64,000 nt of DNA from Stictocephala bisonia. Its lineage: Eukaryota; Arthropoda; Insecta; Hemiptera; Membracidae. Both the position numbers and the translations under genes were made by a program. Positions 1 to 13,700 of this stretch are shown here, one piece after another (position 1 is the first letter of the stretch; the number at the start of each line of letters is the position of its first letter). The notes under the pieces are model-generated. The model was given only the letters and a program-made list of their open reading frames with translations. It did not search any database and had not been told where the DNA came from. The stretch spans positions 1-64,000 of the forward strand of contig JAQJVL010000567.1 of NCBI GenBank assembly GCA_035578905.1, written 5' to 3'.

Positions 1-363
1 TAAGCCACATGTGTTATGGACTAAATTTATCCATGGTCAAGTATGTGGGTAAACCCATAAACACTTTATTGCCTATACGGGGTAAGTGCGATGACCGTCT
101 TGAGTGTTGAGATTCCTTGGTACGTACTGTATCCTCTACAGTAACAGGACGGCAATCAGTAGTAAAAATGTTCAGTTTACTTAGAAAATATCATTTAAAA
201 CGTTTGATGAGCAGAAAATAAGTTATTTGGTATATACGTTTTGCTTACCAAATCTTTGTATTCTGCTAAGTAAGGTGGATGAGAGATGTTACTAAAACAG
301 TAAATACCGTCAACACCAAGATTGGTAGAAATCGTATTGAAACTGTTATATTTTCGTGTTATA
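1..363. other. No gene seen
   Basis: AT-rich DNA before the first minisatellite. The only open frame (minus strand, about 67 codons) has no recognisable domain and I treat it as chance. Confidence 0.5.
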
Positions 364-800
364 AGTCGGTGGTGATCGTATTGGACAGTTTCATACAAGT
401 TGTGTTATGAGTTAATGATGATCATAGTTTAACTGTTTTATAGAAGTTTTGTGTGATGAGTTGATGGTGATTGTAGTATAACTTTTTCATATAAGTTGTT
501 GTCTGATGATTTGATGTTGGTAATTTAACTGTTTCATATAAGTTGTTGTCTGATGATTTGATGGTGGTAGTTTAACTGTTCAATAGAAGTTGTTGTGTGA
601 TGAGTTGATGGTGATCGTAGTTTAACTGTTTCATATAGGTTGTTGTGTGATGAGTTGGCAGTGTTCATAGTTTTAACTATTTCTTAAATGTTGTTGTGTG
701 ATGAGTTGATAATGATCACATTTTAACTGTTTCATAGAAGTTGTTGTGTGATAAGTTAATTTTGATTGTAGTTTAACTTTTTCAGAGATGTTGTGTGATG
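364..800. repeat. Degenerate ~50-bp minisatellite
   Basis: About nine tandem units of 47-51 bp. Each carries TGTGTGATGAGTTGATGGTG, then a variable stretch, then GTTTAACTGTTTCATA and AAGTTGT. Units differ by many substitutions and small indels, so the array is old. No coding role is visible. Confidence 0.85.
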
Positions 801-1654
801 TTAAGAGAGAAACAATTCAAGCTTATAAGGGGTTTAAAAACTTATTAATTAGATACTTTTTAAAAAAAGTACCAATATTATCCTTTAATACGTGACTGTG
901 TGTGCACTACCTTTTATAAACATGACTTTTACTGTTATACGTGTTTTTTATACCCCTGATTAAAGAGTTTTAGTAATCTACGGTCAGGTGGCCACGATTT
1001 CATGCTCTGCGATGACTGGTACTTCACAAGTCATATGAATTTGACGCATTCACATGTGTTTGAGTTGGGATTGATGTGATGGAAAGTAGATACGACAGGA
1101 ACGCAGGACATATAGTGTGAGTCGTATAATAGACAAGTCTGAGAGTGGTCGACAGTCGGACACTTCAAGGGGTGTTTGAAGTTTCAAGTCGTCGAATAAA
1201 AGTTGATGGATCTATTAAATCGTCAGTAATGGAGGTAGATGTGGGTCCATGGCCAATTAAATGGTCCCTTCTTATCGAGCAAACATTATCATAACCCAAT
1301 CGAATAAATTGTTTTAGATAATTAAATAAATTAGCCTGGAAGGTGACACAGACTGACTCCAGCCAAGGATAATGGGCAACGTCTTCTACCACTGGAAGTT
1401 ATCGTCAGGCTGGATTATAATTCCAGCCTGTCTACTCGTAATTTTGAAATTGAATGTTTTTAATTAGCATATCAAAAAGTGACTAAACCAATGGAAATTT
1501 AAATAACAGAATAAACAAAATACATTTTATTAGTACTACGTGAGAATTCATTATTGTTAGTAACTGGAAAACGGAATGTAATCCATTCAATTGGTAAAAC
1601 TATTTAAATGTATGTCATTAAGATGAAATGAAATTTGTTTTATGGACCATAAAT
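801..1654. other. No gene seen
   Basis: Unique-looking AT-rich sequence. A 75-codon minus-strand frame at 1165-1392 has no recognisable motif, and no splice-bounded exon is evident. Confidence 0.5.
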
Positions 1655-2600
1655 AATTCAACTGGCGATGTTAGGGCTATTTTGCGAGTGAGTGTGAGCG
1701 ATTACACAGTAAGTCAAACGGTAAGATATTCAGAGAGTCCCGTAAGTATCCAGCCAAACTTCTTGAGGTCATTCCTTGGGTTAAAACAAACAAAAAATGT
1801 TATTTGTACAAATCGTCTATCTCACACCGTTATCCGTTTGTATTCCTGTGAGTGATTTTTACAAAAATGTTAATATATCTTAAGTTATTTGAATATTTCT
1901 ATTAACTATTTTAAATAAAATCATGAACATTGGTATGATTGTTTATCTTTATAATATTCATAAACCATTTAAATTTTATTTGTTTACAATCATTCTTTTC
2001 AAATTGGCGGCCATTTAAAAGTTTTTAAAGCTACATATCTTAATAACCTTACATTTTAGTAAAAAATGTAAGTTACTTAAGTTGTACAATTTATTTTTAC
2101 AAATAATGGTATAAACGTTTTAAGATCAAACAACAATCAATTGAGAGATTAAAATTTTTATAAAATAAAAAAATTTTCAGGCCGGAGAAATTCTCAGTTA
2201 TATGTTGTTTGACCTTAAAACGTTTTATACCATTATTTGTAAACAAAAAATTTACAATTTTTTGTAACTCACAGGTTTTATTAAACTTTAAAGTTATTAA
2301 TATAAATAGATTCAAACATTTAAAATGTTCGAAAAGGATTACTGTAAAAAATGAAATTTAAATTATATATGAATACTATAAAGATAATTTATGCAAATAT
2401 TTATGATTTTATTTTAAACAACGTCAGAGATAACCTTTTCGTAAAAAGAACACATACAGAGAGACGGATAATGGTGTGAGATAGACTATTTGCACAAATG
2501 AAAATTTTTGTTTTAACCCAAGGAATGACCTCCAGAAGTTTGGCTGGATACTTACGGGACTCCCTGGATAATACACGAATCGTAACCCTAATGAATCGTA
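1655..2600. mobile_element. Foldback (palindromic) MITE
   Basis: The two halves are inverted copies of each other along nearly the whole length, with the centre near 2150. The strongest arms are 1733-1862 against 2440-2567, sharing AGTCCCGTAAGTATCCAGCC and TCTATCTCACACC. An inner pair at 2085-2125 and 2205-2250 shares ACAAATAATGGTATAAA. Both arms have drifted, so the insertion is not recent. Full-length inverted symmetry without coding capacity is typical of foldback or MITE-like DNA transposons. I could not identify clean target duplications, and the family is unknown. Short open frames inside it are by-products of the repeat. Confidence 0.8.
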
Positions 2601-3340
2601 AGAATATTGTGTTACACTTCTCTTAGAAGTTGGAATCTGGATAGAAGATCGAAAGGTTTCTCAGTTCTATATAAAGGCGAGATACTTTTACTCCTAGGAA
2701 GATACTTGCGTCTTCCTTGGTTGGTTAAACGACATTTTCTTAGGTTGTTAATCAGCTGTAGGATTTCTTTTACATCTCTAGTAGTACGTACTTTTGCTAC
2801 ATCTCATTCACAGTCTTAACAACCATAAGACATCTACAAAAAACTATTAATACGTTCTATTTGCAACTTTGGTTCGTAGAAGATACATTATAGACACACA
2901 CACCCCTATCATTGAATTCACGTTACACAGAAAATCATATCAGACATTTTACAAAGACATCATGTTTCATCTTGTTGTACCTGTTCAGAAGCTATACGTC
3001 TATGACGCAATTTAATTTGGTGATAGGTAATTGTATGCTGATAAAATTAAATCAGAAATTTCATAAATTGAATTAAATTTAGGTAATGTACCTTTATTGC
3101 TCTTATGACTTTCATTCGTCATGTATACTATGGAAGTTAAAGACCTCGAATTATAGTGTTAATGAGACCCGTTCATTGGTCACCAGTTTCTTGGTCAACT
3201 TTTTTGAGAGGGATGGCTGTTGAAAGAAGCTGAAGTGAATCTCAGTCAGTACTGGAACTATTATTCATTTCTCATGTTTCAACCAAATATCCATTATGAT
3301 ATTCCTGTTGTTTGAAAGTTATTTGTTAGCATTGGATTGT
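2601..3340. other. No gene seen
   Basis: AT-rich DNA. The 70-codon frame at 2607-2819 abuts the foldback element and has no recognisable domain. Confidence 0.45.
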
Positions 3341-3468
3341 TCATGATAGGTAGATAATATTTGGAGATTCCCAATGAGTAAGAGGTGTCCCCTAAGAGGT
3401 GTCTACGCAAAGGTTTCCTAAACACTTGAAGCATTGGAAATCTCCAAATATTATCTACTTATCGTGAT
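3341..3468. repeat. Short hairpin (inverted repeat)
   Basis: Arms of about 30 bp (core TAGATAATATTTGGAGAT at about 3352-3369 and its complement at about 3440-3457) are separated by about 70 bp. The loop holds a short direct repeat, TAAGAGGTGTC. It may be a tiny MITE or a solo hairpin; no target duplication was found. Confidence 0.7.
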
Positions 3469-5827
3469 ATTCCTAATCATACATTTTACTACCTTGCATT
3501 TGAAAATCACTTTTTAAATTAATTGTTTAGTATTATAGACAGTTTAGAAAAAGAAAATACAATTTTTATCCAACGAAATTTTAATATGCACCATAATTTA
3601 AACAAATAAATTCCTTCCCGCAACTTTTATGACTCGGTTTTCTAAGCGACACAAAGTTGTGACAAAATGAGGGATCTCAGGGTCTTGATCATCGATCGGT
3701 AAATCAAAGCAACCGACTGCTCGTAAGATATGGTGGTCTGCAGATGAAAACAGCTGTTTTTCACTGGTCTTGTAATTGGTGGCAAGTCAATTTCCGGTTC
3801 CTAAACGTCACTTGCGATTGATATTGTACGTAACGTATAGAACGAGTTTTTTTCTTTCTTTAATTGAGCGATTATTTTTAAACCGATGCTTTTATATGTT
3901 TACCTACCGCATTAAGCTAAAATAATTAGCTAACATGGGTTAGGGTTTTCTTTTTGATCTAATATGGAAATCAGTATATGTATATTTTGATTTGGGGATT
4001 TTTGAAGTTATGTTTGGTAGGTTTTACGTTTTACCCTTCCTTCATCTGTAAGCAAAAATTGGTTCAAAGCAAAATTAAAACAAGCAGCCATTTGATGTAA
4101 TTGACTTAAAATATTATACGCTTGAAACACTTCCTCGTAAGAGTAGGTATGTTTACACTAATTAGAATAGTATCCTTTATTGAGTTCTTAATTTTCGATC
4201 AAAAAGCTAATGTTGGTTATAAATAGCTACGTAAAAACTATAAAATTGTGATTCGACCTTCTTTAAGATCCAATTGTTGTGTGTTTGCGTTCTTTTAAAA
4301 TTTAAAATAAAATAATGGATGATATGCAATACAATTTTTTTGTATTGGAAAACAAACAGATATTTAAACAGTTTAAAAGTCTGCTTGTCCGTAATTGACC
4401 ACTTTGTTTCACTTGAGATGCTCGGTACTTCTTATTTAATTTATATTATTTGTGTTGGCTCTTTCGTTGTTTTATATAAATTGCAAATAGTGTTTTTTTT
4501 GCATTTTTTTTAATGGAGGGATTAGCTGGTATTAATAGAATCTATTGTATATATTTACTGTAACTCTCTCATTCATAGTAAACTTTAGCAGCGTTTTTAT
4601 ATAGTATAAATTTACCCTTTCAGCCAAAGATAATTATACAAATGCCAACTTCAAATTTAAACATATTTATAATTTATAGCCTAAAAAATGGTTGCGCTGG
4701 AATGTTAATTAGTTTTACTCTATTGTAACTTTTGTCCACTATATTCTCACAACTTTCATAAAATATTTTGCACGATTTCCTAAATGAGCTATGTAACCGG
4801 AAAGTAAAAATTAACCACTTTTATTTCCCATATCTCCATAACAAATTTAATTTGAAATTGTTCCCTCAAAACGCTAATTTCTTATAAGAAGACTGTCACT
4901 TTTATTCTAAAAGTTTCTAAAATAATTTTTAATCGAACACCCTTATATCATTCCTCCCATATATCTTTTAAACGAAACATCAATGCTTACCTGATAGCCA
5001 ACTCGTAAGGTTGTATCAAACTCAGTGTCATTGTAATTAGAACAGCTTGGCTACTGTGGCGCACGTATCTGTTTATTCGATTCCTGTAACCACCATATGG
5101 CTTGGCACCACCAACGAAATTACCACATTTTCAGTTTTTGAAGTAATCGTGGCAGTTTCTCGCCATAGTTAACTTATACCTATGTTAAATTATACACAAG
5201 AATGCTATGCTGCTGTTGAACAAATTTATTTTCTTCTATTCCATCCTCTATTTATGCTTTTATATAAACAATTTGTGTTGTTATCTATAAAAAAATCGAC
5301 CAGTTTGCCGCTCTGAATTTATCATTATACCAGAATTGCTATAGAGCAGGAAGACGAAATTTCATTCCTTTTATTGTAAGGCTTACTTTTATTATATTCT
5401 GTACGAGAATATTCGTATGTCCATCCGAGGACTGTCGACAACTCTGTTGTTTACACAGTAGACCTAATGAGATACACCCAAATATCTTCATAGATCTGTG
5501 AGCTACATGCAGCTATTTTAGCTTATACCAACGTAATTTTTTTGAAAGTATTTTTCTTCGTATAGTTTAAAATGTTTTACAATTATATTATTGCATATAC
5601 ATGATAACCGGCATATCGTCTTTCTCACATATTTTAAAATGAAACCAAATAATAAACAACAAAAAATCTCACTTAATGTATCTTGTTCAAATATTTAACT
5701 CTCAGAATAAAGGAATGTGTTTCATAGCAGAATATTCATGATGTTATTTTCACAGTTAATCAGAATAATAATAAAGAAAAACGTATTATATGCTGCTTTA
5801 AGTTTTAGCTGTAATTGTATATGTGTG
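3469..5827. other. No gene seen
   Basis: Over 2 kb of AT-rich DNA with only short open frames (such as 4319-4513, low-complexity and hydrophobic) that carry no recognisable domain. Confidence 0.45.
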
Positions 5828-5847
5828 TTAGGTTAGGTTATGTTAGG
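5828..5847 (+). repeat. Interstitial TTAGG-type repeat
   Basis: Three TTAGG units and one TTATG variant lie in tandem. TTAGG is the canonical arthropod telomere repeat. The block is too short to be a telomere and is probably a repair scar or retroelement-derived. Confidence 0.7.
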
Positions 5848-6300
5848 TTTGTCATGTTTTCTTCCTTCAACTGAAGCTTTGAAACGAATCAGTGGATAGC
5901 AGGCGTGCTTCCCATAATCCGTCAGCAGCTAACCTGTTTTCCCGCAATAAATTCCCTTCAGCAGCTGTCTCCGGGCTAAAACGCAATATAAAATCACAGT
6001 ACGAACACTTGTTAATTGCCCGGCTGTGAGGAATTCCGTCGCACAGTGACATATGAGTATTTGGAAGTGACCCATAATTCTCGCGCCAACATAACCTCAC
6101 TTTTCCCGCTAAGGCGGGTGATCGCTTTCTCATTTGGCTGTCGGCGGGGTCCAGCGCGCATTTGTCCGATAGATTACTCTCTAGATTTATCGCTCATCTA
6201 ATATTTATAACTCTGTGGATCAGCTGAGCGGACACCTCGGGACGTTTTATTCGCCAGCAGGCTACAGCGGAGGTGATACTCGCACGCGATTTCTGAATCT
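5848..6300. other. GC/CpG-richer island, function unknown
   Basis: Sequence composition shifts to a higher GC and CpG content (for example TCGGCGGGGTCCAGCGCGCA near 6142) amid AT-rich surroundings. Overlapping frames on both strands look fortuitous. It could be a conserved regulatory element or an unrecognised exon; the sequence alone does not decide. Confidence 0.3.
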
Positions 6301-9300
6301 ATTTAGTTGAACTATCTTGTTTTTGTCTTAGATTTCAACATCCAGTGGATTAAACCTGTTCATATACATTCCTTAAATTATTTTATTCCAGGATTGGTGT
6401 GTAATGAAATGTTTTTTATACGCGTGATATTTATAGTCTGCTTGGCAAATCTGCTGCAATATAATAATTTACTTAGGGTATAATTCAGTCAATCTGTGTT
6501 TTTCTTCAGTATTTTCTGGATCAAGAAACCAGTCTGTTTGTGCTTTCTGTTAAAAATTAGCAGATTGCTTGTGACACATTCTCGATGTGACTATACAGTG
6601 TTTATTACTGTGCTGCTCAGTGGGTCAGAAGTTAGTTTAGTCATTTATTTAACGACTGGTAACAAAAACAATTGCGTCTTCTAAGCAGGCAAGGGAAACT
6701 TTTTCGTTATTGGGTATCTCTCCTTGTTAAAATAAATACACTATTTACTCTTTATATACATTCTAAATTAAAAAATTAACTATGTATTCAAAATTAAGAT
6801 TCACTCCCGTTCATTAGATTCTTTGTCCAAAGATCAAAATGAACGAACATATATTTTATACAACTCTGGTATTTAGGCCTAAATTTAACGGAATTTGAAA
6901 ATTGTAAACTAAACAAACTGGCGATTTAAAATATGAAAGGCGAAAAGATAAAAACTCGTATATAACGCCTCTTCCTTTTAATAAAAATCCAGATAGCGTT
7001 TATCTCCAATGGCACACGAAACTAAAACAGTGCATCGTAAAATTGGCTGAAGAATTTTTAACGGAGTACATTTGCTGATACTCCCGAAAACTGGATCTCT
7101 AAAAAAGAGAATCATATCGATGGGATCGCAGTGCGAATTCTTGCCGGCAATTAATTAGGACTCGATGGCCCTGTGGCAGTCTCGCCTCCTCACGTAAACC
7201 TAATGTAAGCCTTTCCGTAAAACTGCCCGTTACGTATATTTAATTGCGTAGTTTATGTTGAGTATATTTTAATCTTAAGGCGCTAATTATGTAGTAAACT
7301 TAAGTAACACTTACATAAATGTTACTTTAGGGCTTTCTCTCATATTCCTCATAGAAATATGAATCTTTACCCTCGGGAGCATCCAGAGTGAGTTAAAGGC
7401 CTTTTGACTCCTTTGCACATAGGAGAAGTGGAAAGGCTTTTGTCCATATTAGTTTTTACGGGAAGACTATCTAAGCCCTTGGATATTTATTAATTGAGTT
7501 TAAATTTACAAAATATTCGTGTTCAAATGTCTAAATCAGATAAATTATGTGCTTTGAAGTCACAGATCTAGAGTAAACATTACAGTTGGGTGTGTAGACC
7601 TTGTATATACTTAGGATAAGGGAAACCCCATCATTGTTTAGAAGTAGAGGGAAATTGTGTCTGTCCGAAACGGGTCAGATCTCTAATATAAATCCGTATT
7701 CCCTTATGCCAAAGATTTTTAAACGTAACAGTTATTTCAATTTTAATTATTTGTCTAAATTTTCAAAATTTATATATTAAAAATGTTAAGTAATTATATC
7801 GTTTACAATATTTATCAATATTTCTTATATTTCTAACAAATCCAATAGTAAAACAAATTCTTAATAAACTTCCCCACATGTATACCCCAACTGACGCTAT
7901 GAATTCCAGCTAATCCCATCAAGAACGAACGCAGATGGCAATCTACGACTGCGCGATCCATTACATATTTTATCCGTAGTGACATGACGGATCTTGTGTC
8001 AATCCCCATTAAAATAAATTCCCGTAGTTATATCCCTCCTCGCCAGTTCGGTAAAGGATCAGTAAGGACCATTCCTTGGGTTATTCCACCCATACACTAT
8101 GTGGGATAGGATATAAGAAATTTATTTCGTCCCTCAAACATTTCATAGGAATTTGACGAGTCGAAAATTCCTTACTTCGCATGAGGAATGTGTCACATTA
8201 ACCGGAAAATAATACCTAAGTGAGGATTTCGAGGTTTTAATCAGCCCTGTTGGTGTAGAAAATCTTGTTTAATGGGGAGGTGCTGAACGTTCAAGTGAAA
8301 ATCTCGTTGAACTTTTTGCTACTTCGACCTGTCTCTGGAGGATCTATATTAAGCAGCCCTTTGAGCCAAAGCAAGGAAGTCGGCATGAGAGTACCACTTA
8401 TAAAGCTCAAGAATTTATTCAGTCTTCAGCTATATCTCCTTTAACTGAGAACTTTATAGCCCCATGGGAGTACAACAATCAGCAGTTGAGTAATTTGTAT
8501 GTATGTAGAAAGTGTTTTCTAGCCATAAGTTGTTCCTACAATGTGCTGCACAATATTTGTTCATAAATTTCTCTTATATGTTTTTTCTTTTTTTTCTGTA
8601 AGTGGCTTTTAAAGTTTAGATATCGATCCAAAGTTACTCCCAGGTACAGCGGGCGTTCATTAAGACGAAGCTTAATAACAACGAAAAAGGTACACTTTAA
8701 ATTTTTTGACTAGCTAGACTGTACTTGAATAGAAGGTCCTAACCTTCTTTCAATCAAACCTTAACTATTTCTGTTTTTGATTGGTTAGGATTTGACTTCC
8801 TCGCTCTAAAGGAAGGATAAAATTCCTCTTCTTTAAGAACTCAAAGATAGCTTGTTAGTGTTAATTCGGTTTCGTAAAAATCCTTGTTTTTTAAGGTAAG
8901 GCCAAGCAATAAATATTATACATTGAACAACATGATAGCGATAAAACCCCCAGAGCAAGCTTGAATTCTGCTATAGACCCTATATTAGTCTTTCCAGTTA
9001 ATTATAACAAACACTTAGAAGAGATATAAGGCAGTAAACTTCTGCACGATCCAGTTACATTCCAGGCTTCAGAACGTCTATAAGTTTGAACACTTTTGGT
9101 ATTCCTTAACTTTAAAAGCCAGAGTTTTATGTTATTGCTAGCATTACAAAATTCTGGGATTGCCTTATTTTACTGTTCCTTTGTTAAATGTCTGGAGATT
9201 TCCAGGGGTGCCTGTTGGTTTCTTTTTATCGTTCAACTTACACTCAACTATTTATTTGAAGTTTTATAGAGCTTATTTTTTATAGCTAACTATCCGTTTC

Positions 9301-9471
9301 GCATGGACTCTATACGCTCTTGTCTTCCATCTTTAAGGAGGATAAGATAGTGGAGTTTTCCAAAAAGAAGCAATGCTTTACTGCTGCTGGGGGTAAAATT
9401 TATGTTTTCAACAGTTCTTACCCATACTTCTTATCTCCCACTTACCACTTTCGAGAGGGTGCAACAGCAGA
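6301..9471. other. No gene seen
   Basis: AT-rich intergenic-like DNA. I found no domain-bearing frame, no strong tandem array and no clear inverted repeat. Confidence 0.4.
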
Positions 9472-9723
9472 TCAGCTATTGGGGTTGATCAAGCATTCGA
9501 CGCAACCATGCCAGAAACAACCGTAGAACTGATAAGACGGTTTTGGCCTCGGCACAGTAGCCGTCCACTTTGGCCCCGCAGATGATTCCACCTTTCCACC
9601 GTTCAAAGCGTGTTGAATGTTCCGGCCTTGCTGTAGCACGCTTCGTGACTCAGGTCTCATTAGCTGTAAAGATCTTCTGCCCAGCTTTATCAAAATTCCA
9701 TCCAAGTACCAAAAATCAGTCAC
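9472..9723 (-). pseudogene. Polinton/Maverick-type DNA polymerase B fragment
   Basis: The minus-strand frame of 83 codons contains YQFYGCFWHGC near its C-terminus, preceded by IQHALNGGKV. This arrangement (N-GG-x-V, then a V/Y-Y-x-F-x-G-C-x-W-H-G-C block) is characteristic of the exonuclease/N-terminal part of protein-primed family B polymerases of Polinton/Maverick elements and related selfish DNAs. The linking part is corrupted, the frame stops soon after the motif, and no other Polinton gene (integrase, ATPase, capsid) is visible nearby. It is a small dead relic, recognised by motif only. Confidence 0.6.
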
Positions 9724-10736
9724 ATGAGCAGGAATTTAAGTCAGATGAGCATCACGACGCTAATCAGCTGAATAAAATGTTGTTGAATCTTTCGCATAAA
9801 AAAGATTTTAAATAATTTGCGACTTTCAGCCCAATTAATTGGTTTGTTTCCTGCCAACAAATCGTCGGTGTGTATCCTCACTTGTTATGTAATAGAGGAC
9901 AGTATGTTAAAGAATTTCCAGCATTTCTGTTTCAGATAGTAGGGGGCTTGAAGATTTTATTGGAGTAGTCTCGACTTGGAATGCCAATATAAAAATGTCA
10001 CCATGATAACTGTTGTAGACAACTAATATATAATCTGTCTTTCATGATATAAGTTGCAACTTCGTAAGTCATGTGCCCTAAAAATATTCACAACCATACA
10101 TCCAGAAAATTAACTCCTTTCACTGTACGTATATCAACTTCACCTTGTGTATCTTGTAGAGCAAGGATAATAACGTTGTTTTTTAAAGGTCTTTACTGAT
10201 ACATTCACATTTTTCATTGCTTAGACCCTTCACATAAAAAAGACACATATTTAAAATAAAACATACTATCTGTGTTTGTTATTGTACCATCATATATTAA
10301 CTGTATCTCTTGATATATTTTATATAACACTCACATTATTACATAGTAACAAACTTTACAGTTATTCAATGCAAAGTCTAACTTTCCGTCGTTTTAGAGA
10401 CATCACGAGCTTAAGCACTCATATGCTAATTTAAATAAAGAATAAACAGGAAATGTGTAGAGGATTTAGGTGACTATAACAAAATGTCTCTTGACACCAA
10501 CATCAGCATTCCTTTAAACATCGACATCGTGTGCAAAATGAAATCACGAAACCGGTTTCAACCTATTCCCACAACTGTTTACGGCTGTATAAATTGCCCA
10601 AAAGTGTTCAGCTACATGTCGGACTGGTAAGAACGTGACACTGGCAGATAACTAACGTGAGAAACAGTGAAAGGGGAACTACTGTTGTACATAATGTGGT
10701 GTAACATAGTCTCCTTGCTGGTAGATCTGACGGACA
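9724..10736. other. No gene seen
   Basis: AT-rich DNA between the polymerase relic and the satellite. The 81-codon + frame at 9570-9815 is antisense to the polymerase relic and continues into noncoding DNA. Confidence 0.45.
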
Positions 10737-13700
10737 CCAATTACTGTCAGTGAATGTACGAACTGCGTTTTAAAAGAATTTCCTCCTGGACTCTCGTTGT
10801 GAGTGAATAACGATCTACCTTTCGTACTTGCATCTTTACGTATTATATTTACTCTTAGAGCCAGTAGATATGACGATGAAATTGTTCCGTAATTCCTTGA
10901 CAACTAATCAGCGTTGCCAATTACTGTCAGTGAATGTACAAACTCCGTTTTGAAGGAATTTCCTCCTGGACTCTCATTGTGAGTGAATAACGATCTACCT
11001 TCCGTACTTGCATCTTTACGTATTATATTTACTCTTAGAGCCAGTAGATATGACGATGAAATTGTTCCGTAATTCCTTGACAACTAATCAGCGTTGCCAA
11101 TTACTGTCAGTGAATGTACAAACTCCGTTTTGAAGGAATTTCCTCCTGGACTCTCATTGTGAGTGAATAACGATCTACCTTCCGTACTTGCATCTTTACG
11201 TATTATATTTACTCTTAGAGCCAGTAGATATGACGATGAAATTGTTCCGTAATTCCTTGACAACTAATCAGCGTTGCCAATTACTGTCAGTGAATGTACA
11301 AACTCCGTTTTGAAGGAATTTCCTCCTGGACTCTCATTGTGAGTGAATGACGATCTACCTTCCGTACTTGCATGTTTACGTATTATATTTACTCTTAGCG
11401 CCAGTAGATATGACGATGAAATTGTTCCGTAACTCCTTGACAACTAATCAGCGTTGCCAATTACTGTCAGTGAATGTACAAACTCCGTTTTGAAGGAATT
11501 TCCTCCTGGACTCTCATTGTGAGTGAATAACGATCTACCTTCCGTACTTGCATGTTTACATATTATATTTACTCTTAGCGCCAGTAGATATGACGATGAA
11601 ATTGTTCCGTAACTCCTTGACAACTAATCAGCGTTGCCAATTACTGTCAGTGAATGTACAAATACCGTTTTAAAGGAATTTCCTCCTGGACTCTCGTTGT
11701 GAGTGAATAACGATCTACCTTCCGTACTTGCATGTTTACATATTATATTTACTCTTAGCGCCAGTAGATATGACGATGAAATTGTTCCGTAACTCCTTGA
11801 CAACTAATCAGCGTTGCCAATTACTGTCAGTGAATGTACAAATACCGTTTTAAAGGAATTTCCTCCTGGACTCTCATTGTGAGTGAATAACGATCTACCT
11901 TCCGTACTTGCATGTTTACATATTATATTTACTCTTAGCGCCAGTAGATATGACGATGAAATTGTTCCGTAACTCCTTGACAACTAATCAGCGTTGCCAA
12001 TTACTGTCAGTGAATGTACAAATACCGTTTTAAAGGAATTTCCACCTGGACTCTCGTTGTGAGTGAATGACGATCTACCTTCCGTACTTGCATGTTTACG
12101 TATTATATTTACTCTTAGCGCCAGTAGATATGACGATGAAATTGTTCCGTAACTCCTTGACAACTAATCAGCGTTGCCAATTACTGTCAGTGAATGTACA
12201 AACTCCGTTTTGAAGGAATTTCCTCCTGGACTCTCATTGTGAGTGAATAACGATCTACCTTCTGTACTTGCATGTTTACGTATTATATTTACTCTTAGCG
12301 CCAGTAGATATGACGATGAAATTGTTCCGTAACTCCTTGACAACTAATCAGCGTTGCCAATTACTGTCAGTGAATGTACAAACTCCGTTTTGAAGGAATT
12401 TCCTCCTGGACTCTCATTGTGAGTGAATAACGATCTACCTTCCGTACTTGCATGTTTACGTATTATATTTACTCTTAGCGCCAGTAGATATGACGATGAA
12501 ATTGTTCCGTAACTCCTTGACAACTAATCAGCGTTGCCAATTACTGTCAGTGAATGTACAAACTCCGTTTTGAAGGAATTTCCTCCTGGACTCTCATTGT
12601 GAGTGAATATCGATCTACCTTCCGTACTTGCATGTTTACGTATTATATTTACTCTTAGCGCCAGTAGATATGACGATGAAATTGTTCCGTAACTCCTTGA
12701 CAACTAATCAGCGTTGCCAATTACTGTCAGTGAATGTACAAACTCCGTTTTGAAGGAATTTCCTCCTGGACTCTCATTGTGAGTGAATGACGATCTACCT
12801 TCCGTACTTGCATCTTTACGTATTATATTTACTCTTAGCGCCAGTAGATATGACGATGAAATTGTTCCGTAACTCCTTGACAACTAATCAGCGTTGCCAA
12901 TTACTGTCAGTGAATGTACAAACTCCGTTTTGAAGGAATTTCCTCCTGGACTCTCATTGTGAGTGAATGACGATCTACCCTCCGTACTTGCATGTTTACG
13001 TACTCTTAGCGCCAGTAGATATGACGATGAAATTGTTCCGTAACTCCTTGACAACTAATCAGCGTTGCCAATTACTGTCAGTGAATGTACAAATACCGTT
13101 TTAAAGGAATTTCCACCTGGACTCTCGTTGTGAGTGAATGACGATCTACCTTTCGTACTTGCATGTTTACGTATTATATTTACTCTTAGCGCCAGTAGAT
13201 ATGACGATGAAATTGTTCCGTAACTCCTTGACAACTAATCAGCGTTGCCAATTACTGTCAGTGAATGTACAAATACCGTTTTAAAGGAATTTCCACCTGG
13301 ACTCTCGTTGTGAGTGAATGACGATCTACCTTCCGTACTTGCATGTTTACATATTATATTTACTCTTAGCGCCAGTAGATATGACGATGAAATTGTTCCG
13401 TAACTCCTTGACAACTAATCAGCGTTGCCAATTACTGTCAGTGAATGTACAAATACCGTTTTAAAGGAATTTCCACCTGGACTCTCGTTGTGAGTGAATG
13501 ACGATCTACCTTCCGTACTTGCATGTTTACGTATTATATTTACTCTTAGCGCCAGTAGATATGACGATGAAATTGTTCCGTAACTCCTTGACAACTAATC
13601 AGCGTTGCCAATTACTGTCAGTGAATGTACAAATACCGTTTTAAAGGAATTTCCACCTGGACTCTCGTTGTGAGTGAATGACGATCTACCTTCCGTACTT